Shown in pieces: positions 19,408 through 27,316 of a stretch of 64,000 nt of DNA. Position 1 is the stretch's first letter; each line of letters starts with the position of its first letter. The stretch is taken from the NCBI RefSeq assembly GCF_014172375.1, contig NZ_WNXD01000002.1:1860001-1924000 (forward strand), written 5' to 3'. Below the pieces are notes generated by a model. It searched no databases. It had not been told where the DNA came from and saw only the letters and a program-made list of their open reading frames with translations. This DNA is from Pedobacter planticolens (GTDB lineage: Bacteria; Bacteroidota; Bacteroidia; Sphingobacteriales; Sphingobacteriaceae). A program made the position numbers and the translations under genes.

Positions 19408-19905
19408 ATGCACTTTGATCCAACAAACAATTATGGCGACACCGACCTGACAAATGACGATAATTTAGTTCATTGGAAATTTGGTGAGCTCATAAAGAAC
19501 TTAGTAACTCTTTCAAGTTCGGCAGAGCGACAGGCAGAAATAATTGGCATTGGAGCAATTTGTGATGAAATGGCAATTGACTTTGATACCTATTTTACAC
19601 TTGAATATCAGGAGTATTTAGATAGTGGACTTTTGACAAGTTCTCAAGTTGAGAAACTCAAAGAATTGGACAAATATTTTGAAGAGCAAAGTGGTGACAA
19701 ATCGCTTGATTTTTGGGATGACTTTCTTTTGGAAACGAGTTCAGAATGGCAAGATGTTCGACAAAAGGCAAAGACCATACTTGAAACATTAAATATGCAA
19801 GACTTTACTATTGAATTTGACAGAACAGAGAAATATAAAAAGACAAATAAAGGCGAACGATTAACTATGCAAACGACAAAAACAAGATTAATAAAACAAC
19901 GCTAA
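19408..19905 (+). CDS. Hypothetical protein, first ORF of cassette-like array
   Basis: A 165-residue, acidic, probably cytoplasmic protein with no signal peptide or membrane helix. Helical segments dominate (QVEKLKELDKYFEEQSGDK); I recognise no family. A plausible reading is an immunity- or regulator-like accessory protein, but nothing in the sequence proves it. Aspartate is coded by GAC about as often as GAT (9 to 8 by my count), whereas the core genes around it strongly prefer GAT, suggesting acquisition from elsewhere. The array repeat begins four bases before its stop codon ends, so the repeat directly abuts the gene. Confidence 0.65.
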   Translation: MHFDPTNNYGDTDLTNDDNLVHWKFGELIKNLVTLSSSAERQAEIIGIGAICDEMAIDFDTYFTLEYQEYLDSGLLTSSQVEKLKELDKYFEEQSGDKSLDFWDDFLLETSSEWQDVRQKAKTILETLNMQDFTIEFDRTEKYKKTNKGERLTMQTTKTRLIKQR

Positions 19906-20034
19906 CGCACGCCTGTGGCATGTGAAATAATAATAAGATTTAAAAATTAAAGAACCTTGAGCCGGAAATATAAATTCCATAATAAAGAAGGATTATACCT
20001 TTTTTAAAAGGTACACGTCACAGACGTGCACCAG
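19901..20034 (+). repeat. Array repeat, copy 1 (full, ~134 bp)
   Basis: Left end GCACGCCTGTGGCATGTG and right end TACACGTCACAGACGTGCACC are each small palindromes with a TGT or ACA triloop, and they are also complementary to each other. The AT-rich centre contains AAGATTTAAAAATTAAAG and ATAATAAAGAAGG, shared by all long copies. Directly downstream of the 19408 gene and 25 bases before the next gene. Confidence 0.9.
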
Positions 20035-20059
20035 TAAGCAGCTAAACAACGATACAACA

Positions 20060-21772
20060 ATGATGAAACATTTAATGACCATATTATTTGTACTGACCAT
20101 AAATACAACTTTCGGACAGATGGTTTACGAACCACAAATTCTCATACTTGCGCCAAATGTGACAAGATACGACAAAGCATTTGACAAAGAAATTTCAAAC
20201 TATAACAATGAAATAAAGAAAAATACAAATAATTCAGAACAGGGCCAAGCACTTAATTCTCTCGATTTTAAGAAGCAACCCGAGAACATACAAATTATCA
20301 CAAAGAGTGAAATAGAGTTTTCTAAAGACCTTGATTTTTTCAAAAAAACAAGTTTTATTTCCGAACAATTTTTGGTGTATCGCTTCTTTGAAAAATTCCC
20401 TAATCTATTAATAAAACTTAAAGACATTAAAAGTAATGGCACATTGGGCGAATTGAAAACACATTCCGAAAAGGAAAAACTACAATATGTTTTAAATTTC
20501 GCTTCAATTGAACTATACAAAGAGAATAAAATTAACTACGCAAAAATTACGGTGCAACTTTATGACAATGTTTCAAATTCTATAATTCTTGACAAAACAT
20601 ACATTGGCGACTGGAATAATCCTGGTTTTGAATTTGCTTGTGCAGACAAAACAATTAATTGCACCATAAATAATGCACTATCTCAAGCGTTAGGAGAAGT
20701 TATTTATACCATAGCATCAAATAGCCCTACATTAAAAAGAGAAAAGCAGTTACAGCGGGAAAGATTTGATGTTTTAATGAATAGCTATTTCAATCAACCT
20801 TTTGATAAGCAATTAGTTAAAAGTATTATTTCTCCTATAGACAGCAATATTAATGTTGACATAGTTTATCAAGCACTATTCAGTACTGACAAAAGTAAAT
20901 TTGTTGCATTCTTTTTAGAGCAAGTTTCCGCACAAGACTTCAAGACATTGAAAGACAATAAAAAAGATAAAAATGTAAATATCATTTCAAGTAAAGACAT
21001 AAAAGATGAAGGATTTTTAGATGACATTCCAAAAACTTACGGATATATAGTTAAAGGTTTGAAGTACAAAGACAAATGGTATTATGAAAAATCCAACGTG
21101 ACATATTTTGATGCAAAGACATTAACTGATGGTCAACAAGAATTCTTTAGTAACCTACAACAATGGAATTTCTTCAAAGAAAATTCAACAGGATTTAACT
21201 CAGACTTTTGGGAAACTGAACTATTTAAGAAAGTGCTCGATCTAAAACAAAACCCCGACTGGGAAAGATATGGAGAAACTATTTGGAAGACGGATGAAAT
21301 AAACAACAGACCTTATCTTGGTTTATATGAAATTGTTGCAAACAAAATGCGAAAGGAGTTAGAAACGGAAAATTCCGAATTTAATAAAACCAAAGAAGAA
21401 TTATTTGCGCAGTTTTATCTAAAACTGAAGTCTAAAAATCCAGAAACTTATTATAAAATATCTGAGCATTCTTTAATCTATCCAGCAGATAAATCAATTG
21501 TGATTAATCCAACTTTGATAACAAGCAAAGCTGGAAAAAAGACAATCCACTATTTTGTAATACGAGGTAACCAAAATAATGTTTTTGAATGGACTTATTT
21601 TGAACCCAAAATAGTAACCGACAACTTATATGGGAGCCAAGTTGTAGAACAAATAAGTACCCTAACAGAATGGAATTTTTCAGTTGATAATTTAAACGAT
21701 ACTGAATTTTGGAACAAATATGTTTTATTAAAGTCGGATGACACTTATAAGTATCTAAAAGTAATAAAATGA
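20060..21772 (+). CDS. Hypothetical secreted protein, second ORF of cassette-like array
   Basis: A 570-residue protein with a signal peptide (LMTILFVLTINTTFGQ, cleavage expected after FGQ near residue 20); no lipobox, so probably periplasmic or surface. The body is mixed helix/strand and rich in Lys, Asn and Asp. Two similar segments (YFDAKTLTDGQQEFFSNLQQWNFF near residue 355 and a related EQISTLTEWNFSVDNLNDTEFWN at the C-terminus) suggest an internal repeat. I recognise no family. Asp codons are mostly GAC, unlike core genes. It sits between array repeat copies 1 and 2, whose right-arm fragment begins 11 bases after the stop. Confidence 0.65.
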   Translation: MMKHLMTILFVLTINTTFGQMVYEPQILILAPNVTRYDKAFDKEISNYNNEIKKNTNNSEQGQALNSLDFKKQPENIQIITKSEIEFSKDLDFFKKTSFISEQFLVYRFFEKFPNLLIKLKDIKSNGTLGELKTHSEKEKLQYVLNFASIELYKENKINYAKITVQLYDNVSNSIILDKTYIGDWNNPGFEFACADKTINCTINNALSQALGEVIYTIASNSPTLKREKQLQRERFDVLMNSYFNQPFDKQLVKSIISPIDSNINVDIVYQALFSTDKSKFVAFFLEQVSAQDFKTLKDNKKDKNVNIISSKDIKDEGFLDDIPKTYGYIVKGLKYKDKWYYEKSNVTYFDAKTLTDGQQEFFSNLQQWNFFKENSTGFNSDFWETELFKKVLDLKQNPDWERYGETIWKTDEINNRPYLGLYEIVANKMRKELETENSEFNKTKEELFAQFYLKLKSKNPETYYKISEHSLIYPADKSIVINPTLITSKAGKKTIHYFVIRGNQNNVFEWTYFEPKIVTDNLYGSQVVEQISTLTEWNFSVDNLNDTEFWNKYVLLKSDDTYKYLKVIK

Positions 21773-21783
21773 TAAACATTGAA

Positions 21784-21801
21784 CTCACAGACGTGCACCA
21801 G
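21784..21801 (+). repeat. Array repeat, copy 2, detached right arm
   Basis: CTCACAGACGTGCACCAG matches only the right end of the array repeat; the left and central parts follow 48 bases later (21850-21959), i.e. in permuted order. The spacer carries AGCTAAA / TTTAGCT words and a 'GCTTCACTGAGCC' piece found in other intergenic repeats. Confidence 0.75.
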
Positions 21802-21849
21802 TAAGGAGAGCTAAAAATAAAAAGAAAGATTTAGCTTCACTGAGCCCAA

Positions 21850-21959
21850 GGCTAGCGCACACCTGTGGCGTGTGAAATAATAGTAAGATTTAAAAATTAA
21901 AGAACCTTGAGCCGTAAATATGAATTCCATAATAAAGAAGGGTTATATGTTTTAAAAGG
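21850..21959 (+). repeat. Array repeat, copy 2, left and central part
   Basis: Left arm GCGCACACCTGTGGCGTGTG plus the full AT-rich centre, but the right arm is missing and replaced by unrelated sequence. Upstream of the 22008 gene. Confidence 0.85.
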
Positions 21960-22007
21960 GAATTCTTCCTTGACCGTTCCAATCTTTTAGAAGATAACCA
22001 CAAGAAT

Positions 22008-23216
22008 ATGAAGAAACTTCAAATACTATTAATCCTTTACTTATTGTCCTTTCAAACAGCATTTGCTCAAACAAAAAAAATAGAAGGTGACACAGCTTGG
22101 TTTAAAAGAGACAAAGAATTTCAAAGAACTTTAAATTTAAAGGATTTTGAAAAATCTTCTGATGAATTCAATTTCAGATTTCAGAATCTTGGACAAGTAA
22201 TTGAAATTACAAAAGATAGTTCTAGTATTGATGGTTATATAACGAATTACATATATCATACTAAAAAATCAACTAGAAATAAAACTGAAACATTATCCAA
22301 TAAAATAACTTTATCATCCGAACAAGCTAAAAGTATTTACAACATTGTTCTAAAATCTAAAATTTTAAATTTACAATCTGACAATAAGATAAAAAATTGG
22401 AAGAAGGGTTTTGACGGTATAACTTATGTCATTGAACATGCTGATAAAAAAACATACTGGCTAAAAAACTATTGGACACCATCTGCACAAGACTCTATTC
22501 CAGAAGCATTAATGATTCTTAATTTTGTAAAAAAACTATCTGACACATTAAATCTAAAAGAAACATATACAACATTTAAAAACGACTTGCCAAAAAATGG
22601 ATGTTATAATTCAGGAGGAATGACAAATGTTTGTTATGTCTCAAATTCTTTAGAATTGGGTTATAGTGGAGCAACAAGATTACCATTAGGGTTTTACACT
22701 TCTTATAGTGCCTCATATATTGGCAAAACACAAGTAAATTCTGGCATTGCTTTACAATACAATTTTGACAACAGCGGGTTTCATCATTTGAATTTCCAAA
22801 CATCCAAATGGAATATATTCTACAGAAAATCGAATTTTTCTGATTTTATTGCTTATAACTATCAAAATAGAAGACTTGACATAGATAGAGTAAGCAATAA
22901 ATTCCAAAATCATCAAATCAAATATGGTTTAAACCTGAAAAATAATTTTGGTGTCGGAACTGGATTAGATTACTTAATTAATGGTTATGAAAAAATCGGA
23001 GGACATTTATACGCTTTTAAATGGTTTTCTCAGCCAAATGTCAGTGCTACATTAACTTCTTCTATATTTGATAATCAAATAAATTACAAAGCGGAAATAA
23101 TCAAATCTTTTAGCCTAAACCAAAAGTTGCTCATACATCGGATTTCTTTAGGATTGGCCTATGAAGATTTTATGGATTATAAAGATTTGTATTTTAAGGT
23201 TCAAGTATTATTCTAA
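22008..23216 (+). CDS. Hypothetical exported protein, third ORF of cassette-like array
   Basis: A 402-residue protein with a clear signal peptide (ILLILYLLSFQTAFAQ, cleaved near residue 21). Residues 25-185 look globular; about 205-402 consist of alternating amphipathic strands rich in Tyr, Phe and Asn and end in FKVQVLF, so the C-terminal half may be a small outer-membrane beta-barrel. A short Cys-containing segment (NGCYNSGGMTNVCYVSN) joins the parts. I recognise no family. It lies between array repeats 2 and 3 and, like its neighbours, is on the + strand. Confidence 0.65.
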   Translation: MKKLQILLILYLLSFQTAFAQTKKIEGDTAWFKRDKEFQRTLNLKDFEKSSDEFNFRFQNLGQVIEITKDSSSIDGYITNYIYHTKKSTRNKTETLSNKITLSSEQAKSIYNIVLKSKILNLQSDNKIKNWKKGFDGITYVIEHADKKTYWLKNYWTPSAQDSIPEALMILNFVKKLSDTLNLKETYTTFKNDLPKNGCYNSGGMTNVCYVSNSLELGYSGATRLPLGFYTSYSASYIGKTQVNSGIALQYNFDNSGFHHLNFQTSKWNIFYRKSNFSDFIAYNYQNRRLDIDRVSNKFQNHQIKYGLNLKNNFGVGTGLDYLINGYEKIGGHLYAFKWFSQPNVSATLTSSIFDNQINYKAEIIKSFSLNQKLLIHRISLGLAYEDFMDYKDLYFKVQVLF

Positions 23217-23222
23217 AACCAA

Positions 23223-23353
23223 GGCTAGTACGCCTGTGGCGTGAAATAATAGTAAGATTTAAAAATTAAAGAGCCTGTAAGCCCTAAATATAAATCCCAT
23301 AATAAAGAAGGATTATAGGCTTTTAAAAGGTACACGTCACAGACGTGCACCAG
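23223..23353 (+). repeat. Array repeat, copy 3 (full)
   Basis: Left palindrome ACGCCTGTGGCGT is perfect here; the right arm is identical to copy 1. It starts 7 bases after the stop of the 22008 gene and ends 28 bases before the next ATG. Confidence 0.9.
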
Positions 23354-23381
23354 CAAAGAGTCCTTATACTACAACTGAAAT

Positions 23382-23963
23382 ATGAAAAAAATATTTTGCC
23401 TGATTGCTACCATCCATTTTTTTTATTTTAATGCTACAGCACAACGAATAGATCGAATGTTCAAAATCAATATAGAAGAATCGAAATTACAATTCACTAT
23501 GCCAGATGGCTTTAAGGAACTTGACTCAGGCTTAGTAAAAGAAGTATGCGATGGAAAAATTAGCCCGCTTATAATCTATAGAATAGCCAATAGAGACACC
23601 TCTGTTATTATTGGCTATTCTATCCTTAATCTAAGGGTGCCATTATTGAATACAACTACGACCCGATTTCGGCTCAATAATACAGTTAAATATTTAGCAG
23701 ATACTTCCAAACACCCCATTGAAAGATTTGAGGCAAAAAAGTTAGCATTATATAACGCTAGTGCTGGAGGTATTTTTTATAGAAAGTGTGAAGTGATAGC
23801 TAACAATTATTTGCATAAATATGTTTATCTAAATAAGGACATACTAACCGAAGATACCTTTACAGGTATCCGAGTGATTATTAGTTATTATTATACTCCT
23901 CAACATAAGAATGATATTGGTGATATTCTTGTGGAAACTTCTAATCACTTAAAATTTAGATAA
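23382..23963 (+). CDS. Hypothetical secreted protein, fourth ORF of cassette-like array
   Basis: A 193-residue protein with a signal peptide (LIATIHFFYFNATAQ, cleaved near residue 20). The mature part begins with strands (FKINIEESKLQFTMPDGF) resembling small periplasmic hypothetical proteins of Bacteroidota that carry a 'FTMPDGF' opening; no catalytic motif is visible. One Cys pair (VCDG and KCEV) could form a disulfide. It is flanked by array repeats 3 and 4 and shares no sequence with the other cassette ORFs. Confidence 0.6.
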   Translation: MKKIFCLIATIHFFYFNATAQRIDRMFKINIEESKLQFTMPDGFKELDSGLVKEVCDGKISPLIIYRIANRDTSVIIGYSILNLRVPLLNTTTTRFRLNNTVKYLADTSKHPIERFEAKKLALYNASAGGIFYRKCEVIANNYLHKYVYLNKDILTEDTFTGIRVIISYYYTPQHKNDIGDILVETSNHLKFR

Positions 23964-23991
23964 TCTAGATATCACAATATACAGCCCCAAA

Positions 23992-24125
23992 GCTAGCGCA
24001 CACCTGTGGTGTGTGAAATACGAGTAAGATTTAAAAATTAAAACCCCTTAAGCCGTAAATATAAATTCCATAATAAAGAAGGAATATACGTTTTTTAAAA
24101 GGTACACGTCACAGACGTGCACCAG
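23992..24125 (+). repeat. Array repeat, copy 4 (full)
   Basis: All parts are present, 134 bases like copy 1. It starts 28 bases after the 23382 gene and is followed at once by a shortened copy. Confidence 0.9.
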
Positions 24126-24130
24126 CAAAG

Positions 24131-24190
24131 GTGGCGTGTGAAATAATATTAAGATTTTTTTAAACGTTACATGTCACAGAAGTGCACCAG
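24131..24190 (+). repeat. Array repeat, copy 4b (short)
   Basis: GTGGCGTGTG, a reduced centre of about 25 bases and the right arm (ACATGTCACAGAAGTGCACC). The outer left arm and most of the centre are missing. Adjacent to copy 4 and to the stop of the minus-strand gene at 24203. Confidence 0.8.
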
Positions 24191-24202
24191 CAATTTGGGA
24201 TT

Positions 24203-24565
24203 TCATTTGCAGAACCAATTATATGGAAACAAACCTGAAGGAGCAAGTTTTTGATATTCTTTGTATTCACCTTTGCCATTCTTTTTATAAATGTAAAGAA
24301 ACTTAGCACACGGTGCCTTATATACCGAGTCTCCTATCGATACACCTTCATCAGCCATTATCGAATAATTCCAAAATGAAACCTTCTTTCCATCTATATC
24401 ATATAACTTTAGTTTCTTGGTTGGGGTAATACTAATATTTTTTATCACAAAATCATAACCAGAAATAAACTCTTTTTTACAATGGATAAAGGTATTTATC
24501 ATTGTAATAATTAGTATAAAAAATATTACTATTACTATAATTATATGCTTTTTTCTAACCACCAT
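24203..24565 (-). CDS. Hypothetical membrane-anchored small protein, fifth ORF of cassette-like array
   Basis: A 120-residue protein with basic N-terminus MVVRKKH followed by one strongly hydrophobic helix (about residues 8-26, IIIVIVIFFILIITMI) and a short extracytoplasmic beta-rich domain (KKLKLYDIDGKKVSFWNYSI). No lipobox or cleavage site is obvious, so it probably stays anchored. It is the only ORF of the array on the minus strand; array copies 4/4b lie at its 3' side and copy 5 at its 5' side. Family unknown. Confidence 0.6.
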   Translation of the reverse strand: MVVRKKHIIIVIVIFFILIITMINTFIHCKKEFISGYDFVIKNISITPTKKLKLYDIDGKKVSFWNYSIMADEGVSIGDSVYKAPCAKFLYIYKKNGKGEYKEYQKLAPSGLFPYNWFCK

Positions 24566-24579
24566 GTTCTATTTATTTT

Positions 24580-24721
24580 TTAAATTGTGTCTTGTCCTGA
24601 AATAGGTTTACAGATTAGGTTAGTTTGTTTCGTTAAACATATCTACAACTTTACGATTTTTATTGTAATAATTCTTCCAAAGCTTTTTTGTCTTTAGTTT
24701 TTTTTGAAGTACCTAGTTTGG
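24580..24721 (-). mobile_element. Possible insertion-sequence relic
   Basis: A minus-strand frame of 30 codons (24620-24712) is strongly basic and aromatic (LWKNYYNKNRKVVDMFNETN at its end) and is followed by TAGGTTTACAG and CAGGACAAGAC-like words that look like an IS end. This resembles the C-terminus of a transposase, but it is too short to prove. Confidence 0.25.
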
Positions 24722-24730
24722 GCTTCCAAG

Positions 24731-24796
24731 GCTAGCGCATGCCTGTGGTATGTGATATAATAGTAAGAAAAGGTACACGTCACAGACGTGCACCAG
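24731..24796 (+). repeat. Array repeat, copy 5 (short)
   Basis: Complete left arm (GCGCATGCCTGTGGTATGTG) and complete right arm, but the AT-rich centre is reduced to about 15 bases. Last copy of the array. Confidence 0.85.
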
Positions 24797-25640
24797 CATG
24801 AAGGTGAGCTACAAAAGAAAGGTCCTTCGACTACGCTCAGGATGACAAGCATGGCGGTAAACATGGGGGCAATAACACGACCACCTTACAACCTTCCCAA
24901 AACCACTACCACTCCCAAGAACGAGGACCGGCCTTGAATCATTCCGAAGGAGAACGCATTCAAACTTTTGCACAATCGGAAACCAACCACTACCCAAGAC
25001 AGAAAGCAGTTCGATCCGATACTTATCGGATTTTCATCGAACCTTTTTCTGTCGCCTTAAAAGTTTGGATAGCGTAATCCGAGAACCACGAAGTGCTCTT
25101 GAGGACAAAAAACAATATGTAATACCGAAAAAATGATTCGCAGCCTTGATTTTTGTTAAACTTTTTATCAAGAAAAAGTTTAGAGCCACTCGGCGGCGGT
25201 GAGCCGAGGCAAGCCCGAGCGTGCGCTAAAAAATAAAACGAAAGGTTTCTCCGCTACGGTCGAAATGACGCGACAGGTAAACACTCATGAAAAGAAGAAG
25301 GCCAATCAGTGGCTAACCGAGGCAAGCCAGAGCGTGAGCTAGAAAATAGATCCTTCGCTACGCTCTGGATGACAAACATGGGAGTAAGCATGCAAATAGG
25401 AGATTGCCACGACTTGAGAAAAACAAGCCTCGCAAAGACGGACATGGGGGCAAGCTCAAGCGTTGGGAGAAAGAAAGGTCCTTCACTTCGGCTAAAAGCC
25501 TGTGTTGAGCGAAGTCGAAATACTCAGTGCAAGCTAGCTCAGAATGACAAGTGTGTAAATAGAAATTGCAAAAGCAAGAAAGATTGCTTCGTACCTCGCA
25601 ATGACGCGACAGTCTTACAACCCCTCTCTTGCCTCAACCA
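24797..25640. other. Repeat-dense non-coding region
   Basis: About 840 bases with no credible gene. It holds a 'GGTCCTTCGACTACGCTCAGGATGAC' type element (24817), structured repeat copy B (24887-25222), a 'TTTCTCCGCTACGGTCGAAATGACG' element (25246), a 'GATCCTTCGCTACGCTCTGG' element (25350), and CGTCATTGCGAG half-sites (25400, 25577). ORFs in both strands here are translations of these repeats. Confidence 0.75.
24887..25222 (+). repeat. Structured ~270-nt repeat, copy B (with insertion)
   Basis: Same element as copies A and C. Stem P1 pairs 24954-24969 with 25059-25075; the enclosed stem P2 is GACAGAAAGCAGTTCGAT / ATCGAAC..TTTCTGTC with an extra small hairpin (CCGATACTTATCGG) in its loop. About 50 extra bases follow P1 (25085-25135). 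The AAACTTTTT / AAAAAGTTT hairpin and the CTCGGC / GCCGAG hairpin are present. A longer loop and insert with intact stems point to a tolerated variable region. Confidence 0.8.
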
Positions 25641-26270
25641 CTACTGCACCATCCTTGAAATAATATCAGAATCTGCCATTTGTCCTTTTCTGCCAACAGC
25701 TGTGATACGACCATATAAACGGACGCCACTTTTTAAGCCCTTAAAGGTAAACTGACAAGAACTGAAAGGTTGGGTTTTCCATTGACTATCTGCTGTAGGC
25801 AATTCATCTGTATGCTGGAAATTATAACTCAACGCACCTTTTACGGCTTTGCAAGAGAAAATCAATTCTCCTGGGTTAGCTCCGTCGCTCAAAGAAAAAT
25901 CTATTGGATTTTCTATGGCACTGCTACCTTCACCTTCTTTAGCAATATCAAAACCACTACTGATTAATTGAGCTTTATCGCCATTGGCTTGAGAAGAAAT
26001 ATCTAATGCCATTTGGCGCATATCGGAGATCAAAGTTAATCTCGTTTGATTTTTTAAAGCAATCTGTTGTCGATCGCCTGTAGCTGCTTTGTTCAGCGAT
26101 AAATTGAACGCAGTTACATTGGAAGTAAATTGCGCCAAGGATGGCGTTGTCGTTGGAAAATAGGCATTGTTTGTTAATGCATCTAATACAGTTTGTGCTT
26201 TCAAGTTCAATTGTGCATCCGTTAGTTTCGAATAACTTAAAATTAATTTAGAGATTTTCATGTTTTTCAT
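25641..26270 (-). CDS. Fibronectin type III-like protein
   Basis: A 209-residue protein without signal peptide. The N-terminal half (residues 1-105) is helical (ILSYSKLTDAQLNLKAQTVL, TLISDMRQMALDISSQANGD). The C-terminal half from about 120 is a fibronectin type III-like beta sandwich: NPGELIFSCKAVKGALSYNF, WKTQPFSSCQFTF, GLKSGVRLYGRITAVGRKGQ. Such two-part proteins recur in Sphingobacteriaceae, from memory, as uncharacterised proteins. A start at the fourth codon (MKISKL) is equally possible. It lies between the repeat-dense region and a minisatellite. Confidence 0.75.
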   Translation of the reverse strand: MKNMKISKLILSYSKLTDAQLNLKAQTVLDALTNNAYFPTTTPSLAQFTSNVTAFNLSLNKAATGDRQQIALKNQTRLTLISDMRQMALDISSQANGDKAQLISSGFDIAKEGEGSSAIENPIDFSLSDGANPGELIFSCKAVKGALSYNFQHTDELPTADSQWKTQPFSSCQFTFKGLKSGVRLYGRITAVGRKGQMADSDIISRMVQ

Positions 26271-26519
26271 ATTAAGACAGGGGTGAATTCCCCTAAGCCA
26301 CCACCAAAGTAAATAAGGGAATACGATTGCACAATAGGCTCATACATAAAGGGATAGTATGCGTATCATTTTAACCTATTCGGGTAAAAGCAGCATAAAT
26401 AGGGTGTAAATAGTCGAAATTTGTTGTTTTTGATTTATCCATAGACAATTCGCTACAAAACCTGTTTAATTTGGTCAAACCCTGTAGTTTTAAGTACGTT
26501 TCGATACAGAAATTTGGTT

Positions 26520-26747
26520 TTTCCCGATGGGAAATGTCAATCTCCCATTACGCAAAGGACATTTCCCATCACGCAAAAGACATTTCCCATCACGCAAAGG
26601 ACATTTCCCGTTACGCAAAGGACATTTCCCATCACGCAAAAGACATTTCCCGTTACGCAAAAGACATTTCCCATCACGCAAAGGACATTTCCCATTACGC
26701 AAAGAGCTTTTCCCATCACGCAAAGCTCTTTTCCCATTGGGAAAAAG
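26520..26747. repeat. 21-bp minisatellite (about nine units) capped by palindromes
   Basis: Units like CATTTCCCATCACGCAAAGGA occur about nine times in tandem with few substitutions (AT to GT, CAC to TAC, GG to AG). Both ends carry the same palindrome type, TTTCCCGATGGGAAA at the left and TTTCCCATTGGGAAA at the right, of which each unit holds one half. As 21 is a multiple of three, reading frames stay open on both strands and give spurious heptapeptide ORFs. The whole 556-base gap 26271-26826 has no other feature except a terminator. Confidence 0.9.
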
Positions 26748-26766
26748 CAAAAGATACAGGCGAAAA

Positions 26767-26803
26767 AAATCCAACCCCTAAAATTTAAGGGTTGGATCTT
26801 TTT
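26767..26803. terminator. Bidirectional terminator
   Basis: ATCCAACCC / GGGTTGGAT perfect stem with a T-run on either side (AAAAAAATCC on the left, GGATCTTTTT on the right). It probably serves the minus-strand gene at 26827, whose stop is about 25 bases away. Confidence 0.8.
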
Positions 26804-26826
26804 AAATAGTCCTAAAAATGATTGAC

Positions 26827-27036
26827 TTAGGGGAATAACCGCTTAGCGATATCATCTACCGAAACGCCAAGGTAATTACTTAAATGAAAAATGGTGAGTG
26901 GCCTTTTCTCTTCTATATTCATTACTAATTTAATTTCACGGTGTTTGAGATAAGAACTTCTTGACTTCTCATCATACCCGTACCAGCGCATAATGTCTGC
27001 AGGGTAAATAATTATTCGGTCTTCTTGAATTTTCAT
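26827..27036 (-). CDS. Small hypothetical protein, possibly DNA-binding
   Basis: A 69-residue protein. The last third, TIFHLSNYLGVSVDDIAKRL, has the spacing of a helix-turn-helix (helix, Gly turn, SVDDI recognition-like helix), and the middle is basic (KSRSSYLKHREIKL). It could be a small regulator such as an excisionase- or phage-repressor-like protein, but I cannot name the family. It sits next to the minisatellite and has its own terminator downstream. Confidence 0.55.
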   Translation of the reverse strand: MKIQEDRIIIYPADIMRWYGYDEKSRSSYLKHREIKLVMNIEEKRPLTIFHLSNYLGVSVDDIAKRLFP

Positions 27037-27316
27037 TGGTAAGCGTTTAGATTAAAATTAAAGTACCATAACGCAGCCTTTCTGTTTTTATTTAAGGTGA
27101 AAAAGAATTTAACATTAGTTAACATAGCAATTGCATCAACTGATATCTGCTATGTTTCTATGTGGTAAAAAATATACTGTTGTGTATCGTTAAAGACATG
27201 TGATTTGTAGATTTTTTTTCAATACTTTTATAAAAGGATGAGGTTTATTAGAGCTATATAGAAGTTAGTGGTCATTGCAGGACAACACGCAAAACGGACT
27301 GACAAAAAAGAAAAAT

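Noticed and set aside
19901..24796. Classical integron with attC sites
   Set aside because: The repeat has constant ends and a variable centre, but lacks the RYYYAAC/GTTRRRY core words, and no integrase gene or attI is in the window. Kept as a cassette-like array of unknown type.
24809..24997. Minus-strand ORF ending CHPERSRRTFLL, and a similar ORF at 30385-30675
   Set aside because: Both are translations of the structured repeat and the adjoining TCCTTCGACTACGCTCAGGA element; similarity between them comes from the repeat, and the pattern of change preserves base pairing rather than amino acids.
25309..25755. 148-residue + strand ORF
   Set aside because: It lies across several intergenic repeats and the antisense of the fibronectin-like gene; composition is unlike a protein of this genome.
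26520..26747. CRISPR array
   Set aside because: The units follow each other directly with no unique spacers, and no cas gene is near.
26471..26825. Overlapping ORFs in several frames, with heptapeptide repeats such as GHFPSRK
   Set aside because: They are translations of a 21-bp tandem repeat, whose length keeps every frame open on both strands. Flanking sequence shows no start context or conserved domain.
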